A stretch of 64,000 nt of DNA from Alentia gelatinosa (Eukaryota > Annelida > Polychaeta > Phyllodocida > Polynoidae), in assembly GCA_950022655.1 (NCBI GenBank), contig OX465584.1, positions 55,286,789 to 55,350,788 on the forward strand, read 5' to 3'. Both the position numbers and the translations under genes were made by a program. Below, piece after piece: positions 31,892 to 42,242 of this stretch (positions are counted from its first letter, which is position 1; the number at the start of each line of letters is the position of its first letter). Under the pieces are notes generated by a model. That model ran no database searches. It saw only the letters and a list, made by a program, of their open reading frames with translations, and had not been told where the DNA came from.

Positions 31892-34800
31892 CAGGGGTCA
31901 TACAGCCATTTCATGAATAAAATAAAGGTTTAAAGGCCCTCTTTGAAAAAATAAAGGCTCTCGGGGGAAAAATAAAGGTTTTAACATTAATAATTAAGTC
32001 CATTTGTATGCAATAATATTGTAGTAAGCTGTCCAGAGGGTGTGCCTCTGACACCCCGAATGCACCTCCGGACATCCAGAGAGGGCTCCAGAGTGTTGTG
32101 TCAGTGACGCCCTGTGAGCCAACCAGGTGGTGCCATCGTCCCAACAGTGATGTCAGAGGGTTTCCAGACAACTGACCGTAACAGTCTCTGTACACCCTCT
32201 GGATGTCAGTCTATCTCTAGACTAGGCTTGAAGACCTCCATAGTTCACCTAATTTTCTACTTTGGTAGACACATATTATACATGGTTCCCACAGTATTCC
32301 TGATTAAAAAATCCTTTTAATATTCCCTTATTTGTCCTAGTCATTTCCCAGATTTCCAGGTATCTCATGAGACCTATGATGGGAATTAAAAAACATGCCC
32401 TCACATCATCCATCATAGGCTTTCGTATATAACTGTCTTTATCAGGTATGATAATGGCATTTTGGTTTTTTTAAATTAGATGAATGGGCAGCATTCCGGT
32501 TGCTGGCATAAAGGTTTGCAGTGCAGGCTGGGGCAGTCCTCTTTTTAGGGCCCAGGGGGTAAAGTCCCACAAGCTACAATTTGAGGTATTTCTAGTGATT
32601 TTGAAATCATTTCTAAGTGTTCCCTTTTGATTAATTTCAATGATGGAAATATGCACAAGTAAAAAAATGTAGCCGAGTAACAGACCCCCAAACCATTTTC
32701 TCACCAGATCTACACTTATCTCAAGAAAGGCCCTGGTGGCTGAAAAATGGGATCTTTGAAGAAAATGTAGATTTATAGGCTCTGGCAGAATCCCTGTTCA
32801 TAACTATCATAACTTGTATGCCTATGTAACTTTTGAAGTTGGCAATCCTATCTTGCTGGTTTTTTTATTTTGTTTTATCAGATTCAAATTAGGTTTTCGC
32901 TGCTGCTTAGGCCTTAAATAGACCCAGGAAATGTGCCTTGATTGGGGGTCCAGGGGGCATAGCCCCCTAGAAGATTCTGCATTTTGAGATGAATTCCTAG
33001 CCTCAGCTGAAAGCTATAATTGTCAGAATTGTGGAAATATTGCTCACCATCTTTCAGGTATTCACTTTGAACCCCCCACCCTTAACAAAAAAATTTCCTC
33101 AGAATTACATCAATCTCATGAATGACCATTGGCATGTCAATAAAAATCCTGAATTTCTGAAATATTCAGGAAAGTCTTATGCCTGAGGATTTCTGGTTGT
33201 AATTATCAGAATTTAAGCTGTGGCAAAAAAAAAACTTTTGAAAAAGCCCCCTCCCCCCCCATCAAAAAAAATCAGCCTTATTTGTATCTTTCTCCCTGAA
33301 GTCTCAGGGGGGGTTTTAGATTTAGTATAAAAATACTGACTCCTCTGATCACTTTCTCTAGTTACCTCACAGATATATTAACACCTTAAGGTGGGTGCCC
33401 AATGCCTCCCATACCGGACAAAAAAATATCTGTGTTGGAAAGTCTGTCATAATGTGTTGTAAAGACTTGTTGGAGTGTGGCGCAATGGGTTTGGCAGGAA
33501 ATGAAAGGTTGCCATGGTACTGACATACTCCAACACCACCAGCTCACTTGGGTGACTTTGTTTCTATCAGAAATAAACTGAGAAATATGATTTTTCTCAG
33601 TTTTCTATAAAAAACAAAACAAATTATTGTCTTTCATCAATACTGGTAGTATTAGAAATCCAAACAAATATCAATAATCATGTTTCTCAGACCCTGATTA
33701 CAAGTTTAAAAGTATATGGTTATTAAAATATTTTATATCTGAATATGTTCAAAAGACCATTGGTAATGCATGTCTCTATAAATATTGTAAATATATTATT
33801 ATAAATGATTTACGAAGGTGCATGTGTTTGTGAGGGGAGGTGGGGGTGCATAGTTTACACATAGTTCAGAATGCTCCCAACATACTCTGACCCAAACTGG
33901 CCTCTATGATTTTTCAAACATGTTATATTGGGTCAGATGGGCTACACCATGGCTAAGACAAGGGTGCTGTGTCATAGCCATGTCAGAGTGTGTCAGAAAT
34001 GTTGGAGTGCGTCAGAAAGATTGTGTCGAGATGGGGTGTCCACTGCTATGACAAAAACTCAAAATTTTCCATTTTGTGTCGGAAGGCTTGTCACATTGTT
34101 CGTTTGGTTTGATTTAACGTCCAGTCAACCATAAAAGGTCCTTACCAGACTTTCTCAAGGTTCTTTTACACCACGATGGTGGCAATCAAATCTATGTGAT
34201 GAATTCAGGTAGAAATCTCACTCCTACATGTTTACCGAGGTGAGCGTTCTTTTACTTCCTATCACCACATGGACATAGTATGAGAAGGATTGGCCTTTGA
34301 TATAGCAGTAAATTTACCACTGCTTGGGGTGAGACTTGAATCACAAAGTCCTATGACCTTGGGGTTACAAGTCCAGTGCTCTAACCTCTGACCTATCTCC
34401 CCATCCCAGGCTTATTATAAGGCTTGTCGGAGTGTATTGGGACTGCAGTGGACACCCCCCTCTAATGTTTTCAATTCCAAGGCATGATAACGGTTCACAG
34501 TTAAGAGACAAAATTCCTGCTGTTGTAAAAAAAAATGTAAAGAAATATAATTAAATACTGCAAGTTGTGAAAATTCCAGGCTATATTTCATGATTTTTCC
34601 AGGTTCATCCCATTTTCAAGGATTTCAAGGTGCTGTCGGAACCCTGTTATAAGATATGAATACATGGATAACCTTGGAGCAAACAGAATTTGGCTTCTCC
34701 TTCCTTTCAGTTTTCATTTCATGAAGGATGCAAGCAAAAAAATACTGTTTCATAATAGAATAGTTCTATTTATAAAAAATAAAGGTTCAGACCTGAAAAT

Positions 34801-34899
34801 AAAGGCATTTAAAGGCTCAAAATTGGAAATAAAGGCTTTAAAGGCTCAATTCTCAAAATAAAGGTTTTAAAGGTTTTAAAGGCTCCTGTATGACCCCTG
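31892..34899. mobile_element. 3.0-kb TIR transposon without transposase, 6-bp TSD
   Basis: Inverted ends CAGGGGTCATACAG / CTGTATGACCCCTG with an exact 6-bp duplication CGCTAA at 31886-31891 and 34900-34905. Subterminal blocks of AAATAAAGG, TTTAAAGGCTC type occur at both ends in direct orientation. The 3-kb interior has no long open frame, so it is non-autonomous; it carries a nested SINE (34096-34407). In intron 1. Confidence 0.88.
34096..34407 (-). mobile_element. SINE nested in the 3.0-kb transposon
   Basis: Tail TTTGGTTTGATTTAACGTCC through to a decayed tRNA head (minus strand GGGGAGATAGGTCAGAGG). AAGGCTTGTC occurs at 34083-34092 and again at 34421-34430, a possible target duplication with some extra sequence. 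Confidence 0.85.
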
Positions 34900-35159
34900 C
34901 GCTAATTTTCCATTATTGATTTCTACATCATGTACCTAGTATTAATTTGCAGGACATCAGGATGTCTGGCTCATCAGCTTGTACTCAGCATGCACATGTG
35001 TGTGCTGAGTTTCAAACAGATAAGCCAGAGTGGCAGGAACTCAAACAAACTGTTGATTCGTAAACACTTTTGACATCCCTTAAATACACTGATAATGTGG
35101 ATTTCTCATCATATGACAATCTGACTTTGTGTCAAGTTAACTTCAAAAATTTCCTGTAC

Positions 35160-35605
35160 ACATCAATCTGCATGGCGGTAAAAAATATAGGTTTTTATAG
35201 GTTATATAGGTTCCTTTGAAAAAAGATAAAAGGCTCAAGAATCAAAATATAGGTTTTTAAAGGTTTTATAGGTTTTAAAGGTTTCATTGGGAGGCCTGAA
35301 TCTATAATGTCAAAAGTTCGAGCTCCAGTAGTTAAACAGAGAAACAATATCGAAACTACGATCTCCAGTAGAAAGCAGGTGGTGGGGAGCGGCCCACGCA
35401 TCAGAGTGGGGAATCGGGGATTCAAGGGAAAGGTCAAGTTTTACATGGGTCAGTTGGGAGGTTCAGTTGGGGATCATGGGCTGTGGCTGAACTGGGTTAT
35501 TTAACAGTTGGTATGTCAATATTATAATATACTACAAAGAAAAATAATTGTTCATTTTAAAATAAACCATGAATTTCAATGGTAAAATTGAAAACTGTCA
35601 TCCCT
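35160..35605. mobile_element. Repeat remnants at the 5' end of intron 1
   Basis: Blocks of AAAATATAGGTTTTTA type (35183-35280), then a diverged member of the CAGGGATG family (GGTTCAGTTGGGGATCATGG to AACTGTCATCCCTG, end about 35606) resembling 3740-3943. Confidence 0.55.
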
Positions 35606-35649
35606 GCTGTAACAAAACATCATAGGATACATAAGATACACATAAAGTG

Positions 35650-36465
35650 ATGGATGTGATGTGATGATAAAAATATTTCATGATGGGATGTGATGGGATG
35701 ATAATGTTTTACGATGGGTTGTGATGGGATGATAATAATGTTTTACAGGGATGTCAGTTTGGTCGAGGGAAAAAGTGAAAACATTTTCATGTGGGTTTTT
35801 CTGCCTCGGAGAGACCGGGAACAATTGGAAGGTACGTCCTTGTCGCCCATGACACGGAGCTGAGGGTCTGTGGGGAGGTTCAAACCACTGTTTTACTAGA
35901 GTAAATGAGGTTAAATCAATATCATCTTTGTTTGACAACTATTAAAGAAATTACAAATATTGAATATGAAAAAGTGGATTTCCAGAGAAAAATGGAAAAC
36001 TGACATCTCTGGTTTTACGATGGGAGATGATGGGATGATAATAATATTTTACAATGGGATGTGATGTGATGATAATAATGTTTTAAGATGGGATATGATG
36101 GGATGATAATGTTTTACGATGTGATGTGATGAGATGATAATGTTTTACGATGGGATGGGATGGGATGATAATAATATTTTGGGATGGGTTATGATGAGAT
36201 GATAATAATGTTTTACGATGGGATGTGATGATAATAATAATATTTTGCGATGGGTTGTGATGAGACGATAATGTTTTACGATGGGATGTGATAAGATGAT
36301 AATGTTTCACGATGGGATGTGATGAAACAATAATGTTTTACGATGGGATGGGATGGGATGATAATAATGTTTCACGATGGGATGTGATGAGACAATAATG
36401 TTTTACGATGGGATGGGATGATAACAATAATATTTTGCGATGGGATGTGATGAGGTAACATCCCA
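35650..36465. repeat. GATGGGATG minisatellite at the exon 1 donor
   Basis: Degenerate tandem units of roughly 30-36 bp built from ATGGGATGTGATGAGATGAT and AATAATGTTTTACG. The array runs to within about 12 bp of the exon 1 donor (36476) and is split by a transposon at 35746-36011. Repetitive His/Ser-rich frames on the minus strand are artefacts of the repeat. Confidence 0.92.
35746..36011. mobile_element. TIR transposon, CAGGGATG family, inserted in the minisatellite
   Basis: Starts CAGGGATGTCAGTTTGG and ends AACTGACATCTCTG. Exact 6-bp duplication GTTTTA at 35740-35745 and 36012-36017, and that hexamer is part of the minisatellite unit. 266 bp, non-coding. Confidence 0.9.
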
Positions 36466-36476
36466 TCAATGCTCAC

Positions 36477-36719
36477 CTTGCAGGCCTCACACGTGTTGGC
36501 TCCGTAGTGGAAGCCGGACGCCTTCTCCCCACACACGCGGCACGGCGGCAGCAGCGGGGTCCCGGACGAGGAGGGCGGCGCCGGGGACGAGGCCGAGGAG
36601 GACGGGGACGACGAGGAGGACACGGCGCACGCCGGGGACAGCGCCGGGGCCGGGGACGTCTCGCCGCCCGGTCTCCGGTCGCCGTAGTAGTCCGGGGTGA
36701 CGGCAGCCGGCGCCGACAT
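36477..36719 (-). CDS. Nuclear receptor exon 1: N-terminus and first zinc finger
   Basis: Donor CAAG|GTGAGC after 36477, phase 0 out. From the ATG at 36719 the exon gives 81 residues: a low-complexity activation region rich in Ser, Pro and Ala (residues 1-59; S-S-S-S-S-P-S-S-S-A-S-S-P-A-P-P-S-S-S), then the first finger with C60-x2-C63 and C77-x2-C80, including G-F-H-Y-G-A-N-T and the P-box start C-E-A-C-K. GC-rich, unlike its surroundings. The frame stays open upstream to about 36956, so a longer N-terminus is possible. A good acceptor (TTTTGTCTACATTTCAG before 36836) suggests an upstream non-coding exon, and between 36836 and 36719 there is no other in-frame ATG, which is why I chose this start. 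Confidence 0.9.
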
Positions 36720-36722
36720 GCT

Positions 36723-37130
36723 GCCTGCTACGTGAATACTGAAGTTGTTCTGTGTGGTGGTGGTGGTGGTGGTGGTGAAGCGAGGCTGGTGGTAGATAGA
36801 GTACAGGCTCCAACAGGTCACATAATCAGTCCGTCTCTGAAATGTAGACAAAATATACACCGGTTCTTGGTTAACTTCTGTTTGGTAAGCTGGTAGGATC
36901 CCGAGTGGGAGATAGAGGATGAAGTGTGGGTGTTGTGTGAAAAATACAACACCCACTCTGGGTTAACTTCTGGGCAGTAAGCTGGTAGGATCGCGACTAG
37001 GGGATCCATCCATCGAGGATAGAGTGTGAGTGTGGTGTGTAGGTTGGGGGAAGTCCATAGTCTATTTGTGACAATGACGTAAACCTCGCCACAAGTTGGT
37101 GTAAGAAAAAAGGACAAAACTAACAAAAAC
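36723..37130 (-). promoter_or_regulatory. 5' leader region of the nuclear receptor
   Basis: Contains a (CAC)n tract (about 36757-36777), a candidate 3' splice site at 36837-36838 and two tandem copies of an approximately 90-bp block. The copies share GGTTAACTTCTG, AAGCTGGTAGGATC and a GATAGAG..GTG..GTGT part (about 36866-36940 and 36959-37050). No TATA box assigned; the transcription start is unknown. Confidence 0.45.
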
Positions 37131-37370
37131 TTCCTGAATCTGTCTTCACTGTAGTGGTTCGTACTGAGAAAAGGGGATCTGGAATCGGGCCAACGTCGGC
37201 CTTGTCACGGGTACCACTCAAGACGGGCCCCTATCAATATCAGGATATGACGGACGTGTATATAAATATATATACATGTATAGTATGATTAGGTCAGGGT
37301 CACAACTGTACCTTATCTATGAACCATTTTCACAGATACGTCGCTCGCGCCAGTAGAAATACTCCTATTA

Positions 37371-38035
37371 TTAACCCTTTAACCCTTGAGGCATCAACCG
37401 GCCCAAGGCGGATGATGCTTTAGGGCATCATTTGCTGGATATTTATGAAAAAGTTTTTGAAAAGGAAATAATTAGTAAATTTGAAATCTGCACCAAATGT
37501 AGGTCTAACATAATATTTTTGATTTATGGATGATAGAAAGGAAATTATTAGGTAAAATAAAGAAGAAACCAAGAAGTTTTGGTCAAAGTCGGCGTTCTCC
37601 ATGAATTTGATACTTAGTGATATGAACGAGGTGACAGCTGAGTGAATATCATATAGCATTCATACAAGTTGGTGAATGACTTCTTTGACCAAAACGAGTT
37701 GCTTTCTGTTTCTATCTCACCCCTGTTCACACTATAAGAATGGATAACACACAGGATATAGACCATGGAGAACGGACTGCAATACTTGTAGGGGCATGGA
37801 GAACGAGTTCCCAATCTTAAAACTATGGGACAAAAATACCAGGAGTGAAATAAATGACGGTATTATATGACGTGATGAATCTTCAAATTCTGAGTTCAGA
37901 GGACAATGTGTATCCATCGCCTAGAAGTATACAAAGACACAAGTATCCGTCCCCAAGCTTGTAGTTCTGCCATAGACAGCAGTCCTTAAAGCGTTAACCC
38001 TTTATAGCCGGGTGTCTGTAGCACAGCCGCGTTGA
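37371..38035. mobile_element. Element L relative with nested family B foldback
   Basis: TTAACCCTTTAACCCTTGAG, a palindromic GATGATGCTTTAGGGCATCA and, at the far end, GTTAACCCTTTATAGCCGGG. Within it a family B unit (about 37560-37855) has hairpin tip GAACGAGGTGACAGCTGAGTG and ends AAAAATACCAGGAGTGA. Confidence 0.6.
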
Positions 38036-38047
38036 TCGGGATGGATA

Positions 38048-38575
38048 CTTAGAACGAGTACGAGGGGAGTTACTAGAAAATTCGACCCGAAACGAACTCG
38101 ACCCGTAATTGTCAGGAGAATTCGACCCATTTTGGAGAACTCAGTCAAAGTCAACCCGTTTTTGGATACTTATGAATGAGACAGATTCGTATAGAACGAA
38201 AGGTCTGATTAGTTAGCTTCTAGACTAATAAACTAGCAGATTTGGAAAATTAAGTCCAGTTATGTTTAGGGGTAGGTGTAGGGTTAGGGTTGGGGTTAAG
38301 GATAAGGGTTAGGGTGAGAGTGAAGGTTGGGGATAAGGTTATGAGTAGGGTTTTCTGTTTGTTTTCTTCCCCAGAGGAGACAAAATTTGAAGACAAGATA
38401 ACATACTTACAATCAAGTATAGTACCTATCCACAGTTAAAAAAAGATACTTGAGTTGGGAAGATTTAAAATATGTCGAGTTTGTTATGGGTAGAGTTCTG
38501 CTAATGGGTCGAGTTCGTTACGGGTTGAGTTCATTTCGGGTCGAGTTCTCCAGTATTTACGAGGGGACGGGCCTA
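38048..38575. mobile_element. Foldback element, family H, with TTAGGG-like centre
   Basis: Left arm GAATTCTCC-type sequence is represented by GAGGGGAGTTACTAG, TTCGACCCGAAACGAACTCG; right arm by GAGTTCATTTCGGGTCGAGT and ATTTACGAGGGGACG. The interior (about 38265-38350) is degenerate telomere-like repeat (GTAGGGTTAGGGTTGGGGTT). Confidence 0.7.
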
Positions 38576-38848
38576 TTTTCGATAGTTCGATCACATGGTA
38601 TGACACATTATCCTTAATCTTTTAAACCGTTTTGATTAGTAACATTAAAGGCATATCGGACAATTTACCTTGAAAAGTAAAGTCAGTTTTCTGGAAATTG
38701 AATATGATGACCCTCAAGTATTGTGGAACACATATCTAAGTTGGAAACCATGGGTCACTGTGCTGAATGGGTTAATCAATGTCAGGATGCATCCAGTTTG
38801 TCAGTGGTTACGTCAGAGATAAATAAATGAAATTTAAAGAAATTTTAT

Positions 38849-39210
38849 CATTTATTATCCACCTTATACAAAGTGTCCATAGAAACCACATAGGGAGTGT
38901 GTTTCACCATACCCGGAACATGCAGATATGTTGTATGCTGCAGTTTACAAAAGCCAGTACATATGGAAAAATAGTGTATATGAAAAAGTAGTGCATACCT
39001 AAATGAACTATTATCGGCACACCACTTGTCAAGAAAAGGTGGATAATAAATACAATATAGAATTGTTTCACATAAAAGTGGTTGCATGCTCCTCGGAGTT
39101 GACTCTGCGCAATATCCTCGCATGCGCTCTGATGTTCCTACGCGTCAACTCCTCAGATCATACGGACGCTTGTATCTGAAACCAGTCAATATTGTGTATT
39201 TATATTACCA
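38849..39210. mobile_element. Foldback element, family C
   Basis: TTATTATCCACCTTATACAA, CACCACTTGTCAAGAAAAGG, AATACAATATAGAATTG, core AATATCCTCGCATGCGCTCT, end CTGAAACCAGTCAATATTGT. Closest relative is 24288-24650. Confidence 0.78.
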
Positions 39211-39683
39211 GTTTTAATCGCGGATACGTATCACCCACCTATGCTTAACTGCTACCACTTAAGAATTTATCATAATGGTTGATACTCTTTCTATCTGATA
39301 AAATGCAGTAGCAATGAGGCAAATCAGGGCACGTCAGCACACTGCGAGTTAAGTCTTTGGACCCAGCGTAGCAGCTGTTGAGATTAAACAGGTCAAGGAC
39401 CGCATGGACAGTGATCCGAGTGAGTATTCAACACCCCACATAGGGACGCATTGCGAAGTTTAAACTATACACGATCCGCCGCTATCCAGGTTACCCAGTT
39501 AGAGGAGAGAACGGAGGGATGGGATTTAGTGTTGGGGGTGGGCAGGCCGGGCAGGGGGCGGGGGTTGAGTAGGATGGGCCTGTGTATGGAAACAAGACCT
39601 TGGTATTGAAATCGGAAGATAACCGTGGTACTTCCCAATATTGTACACAAAGATCTCTCCAGCAAGAACTATACAAAATCAGT

Positions 39684-39965
39684 TATCTCACCCATGGTGG
39701 GTTTTTTTCACACATAGACTTAACATTGGGTACTCGTACTCAACGCCCATAGAGTGTTGACCAAAAATACCCAATGAGCGTTGACGTCACAAGCATTATC
39801 TGATCAGTCAGTGATAGGAGGGAGATATAATCTGAACCGTACTCGATCCGTGGCTGCTGAAAATAAGCCATTCATTTTGGTATGCTGCGTAATCTCACTT
39901 GGATTTGCCTCATGAGACTACTTTACAAATAAAACTCAGTGCATACTTTCAGTGGTTACAGATCT
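39684..39965. mobile_element. Foldback element, family B
   Basis: TATCTCACCCATGGTGGG, CATAGACTTAACATTGGG, ACCCAATGAGCGTTGACG, then a hairpin with TCACTTGGATTTGCCTCATG at its tip and ACTTTCAGTGGTTACAGATC at the end. Confidence 0.7.
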
Positions 39966-40175
39966 CAATGCAGTTACTTTTATTATCCTATATTGCCATA
40001 GGTATAAAATAGCTAAGCTATTCTAATGTCGACTGTTTCTGTAACTCAGCCTGGCCTGCCTCGATAAAAAATTGTTAGGGATACAAAATCTTCTTCGGGC
40101 ATAGTCTTAACCCTTTCGCGCCGGGAGCCTCCAAAAAAGCAAGTCTCGCAGGGCCGGGTGATAGTGCCTGTATAC

Positions 40176-40642
40176 GGCATATAGCCTATGATCCATGGGC
40201 GCCGCCATGACGCCCCCCGAGTAGGTGTTCTTCAATAAAGGAGGTGAAAAAGTAAGTGTTCTTCACTAAAGGAGGTGAAAAAGTAGGTGTTCTTCACTAA
40301 TGGAGGTGAAAAAGTAGGTGTTCTTCACTAATAGAGGTGGAAAAGTAGGTGTTCTTCAATAATGGAGCTGGAAAAGAAGTGAGTGATAATAGGGAAGTGT
40401 CACAAATCTAGCCTTGCTCACATATATAAATAAAGTGTTCCATGTGGAAAATATCATGCCTTAGGTTTAATCATTATGTCATCTTGCTTTGGGATGGGTG
40501 TACAGAGTCAAGGGAACCATGGTAAAATATTGAAAGACAGTTGAATTTTGTAAGAACAAAGAGCCAGAATACAGGTTTGTCCCCTGACCACCTAGTGGCT
40601 GCTTTGTGAACTAACAATGGCTATGTCCCCTATACCACCAGG
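40176..40642 (+). mobile_element. Interspersed repeat K, copy 2, with five-unit VNTR
   Basis: Homologous to 1087-1475 in the opposite orientation. It contains a 31-bp tandem (unit beginning GTAGGTGTTCTTCACTAATG) in five copies at 40221-40375, then CTCACATATATAAATAAAGT, TACAGGTTTGTCCCCTGACC and AACTAACAATGGCTATGTCC. Confidence 0.75.
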
Positions 40643-41449
40643 GGCTGGGTCTAGCAGGCTATTTTACTGTTTGATCATGTGGTAGGGCACGCGATCTTAA
40701 ATATTATTTCATTATCCTTTTAGAATCTTAACTATATTGCTCTACTTACATTTTGTGAAATTTTCATTTTTATTGATCCATTATTTCCTTTATTGATTCA
40801 TTATTTTCAAAACACACCTCTATTTGCGTCTAGCGTAAATCCATCTAGAGCAAATACATTTTACTGTATGTTTTGTCTTTGTGTATTGTTTCCTTTTCTC
40901 TATACTGGAATCGCGCATTGCTAAATCTGTTGAAGCAAAACATTTTTTAGGTAGGGTAAGGTTTTGCGAGGTAGGGGGGAGGGAACCAGAAACACATTTG
41001 TTTTGTGCCTAACAATCCAATCATTAAATACATATATGGCCCATTCTTATTGAATGGGAAGAGGTGTGTGTGGGGGGGGGGGGGGGGGGGGGGAGGGTCA
41101 GGTTCACAAGCTGATAACTCATTCAAGGTTTAAGTTTTCCACCTGGTATTTTTGTCATCGTTTAGACCTCACTATGGTTTTATCTGAGTAAAAATAAAAG
41201 TAAGATTTGTAATACCCATTTATCATTGTATTTTTTTACCATTAACATGTATACTGTTAAAAATAAATACAGACCATATTTTTCCCTTCAAATGTGTTCC
41301 CAAACAAGCTGCCACGTAGCAAGCAAAATATGTCGGGTGGAGATATAATTTGCTTTTAAATATTTTGCTGTGGTGACGTAAAGACAAAAATTTCGGCATG
41401 CAACATATATAGTTCTGGCAACACTTGAACAGTAATACTCATGTCATAC
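40643..41449. other. Intergenic, low-complexity
   Basis: AT-rich with a long G homopolymer at about 41063-41094. No coding frame or shared repeat recognised. Confidence 0.5.
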
Positions 41450-42242
41450 ACCTTACATTTTCCTCAAATGACTGTTATTTTAACAGTGTTTATTTGTTGA
41501 AAATATGTATTCTGAGTTAGATATTTGGTCATTAAAAACAAAAACAGCATTAAGTATGGAAAAGCGATAAAGCTTGGTAATAAATAACAAACCAAGAAGA
41601 TTGAAAATAAAAGCTGCAATGATAAAAAAATATGTTGACATTACAGATCACTTATGATGTAAACGACATGTACAAGGGCCTGCAAAAAAGATTCTCTGCT
41701 CCAATAGGCTTGAAATTTTGCTGCTAACTTTAGTATGATGGTTGTTGAAAAACGCCGCACTGCTATCTTAGTAAAGCTCTTGCATGGCACGTCACTAGAA
41801 GTCTTAGTAGGATGGGACCTCACTCCACAGCCAGGGCACTGCCAGGTGTCAAAGTACCTCACTCACTATCTTATCTGCCACAATTATCACACAATATTTA
41901 TGTATATTTCTTAAATCTACTAAAGGAGATCAGACACTATTGACCTTCAAAGTATATAGATTATCCAAATACACACTTCTAGAACCCATATGGTAATAAA
42001 AACTAACCTTATGTGTGTGAATCACAAAAACACAAATCCTTGAAATTGCCCCCCCCCCCCCCTACAAGCCGAATAAAATCCCAAAATGAAATCCCCCTCC
42101 AACCACAGCCAAATACCCTGATATCAGCCCACCCCCTTCTAATAGCTCATCCCTGCCATGAATAATAAATGCTCCCATAGAAAGGGGTGAACTCTGTCAT
42201 AAAGTAGTTGTTAGTGAGATATCTGTATCTATAGATTGCTAA

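Larger units (their letters stand above)
8703..36719 (-). other. Nuclear receptor gene (NR1-like), whole gene
   Basis: Six exons join in frame to 1329 nt (442 residues plus stop). Exon lengths are 243, 142, 233, 229, 234 and 248 nt with junction phases 0, 1, 0, 1, 1. Domains: disordered Ser/Pro/Ala N-terminus (1-59), DNA-binding domain with zinc ligands C60, C63, C77, C80, C96, C102, C112, C115, T/A-box region S-K-D-A-I-K-T-G-R-Y-T (126-136), hinge (about 137-206), ligand-binding domain (about 207-442) with signature FAKALPGFKELPIEDQ, and AF-2 I-F-L-E-L-M at 434-439. By family knowledge it is a ligand-regulated or orphan nuclear transcription factor binding hormone-response elements. The signature and the post-finger region point to subfamily 1. 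The P-box CEACKG is not the usual CEGCKG, so I do not give a vertebrate orthologue name. Introns hold almost only repeats. Untranslated exons and polyadenylation site were not located. Confidence 0.93.

Noticed and set aside
36000..36460. His/Ser-rich minus-strand frame running into receptor exon 1, and Arg-rich plus-strand frames opposite it
   Set aside because: The minus frame is GATGGGATG minisatellite read through the exon 1 donor; the plus frames are antisense to GC-rich coding DNA.
36477..36719. Two-DBD nuclear receptor (first finger of the CEACKK type)
   Set aside because: Joined to exon 2 the P-box reads CEACKG and the second finger completes one DBD; there is no second DBD before the LBD exons.
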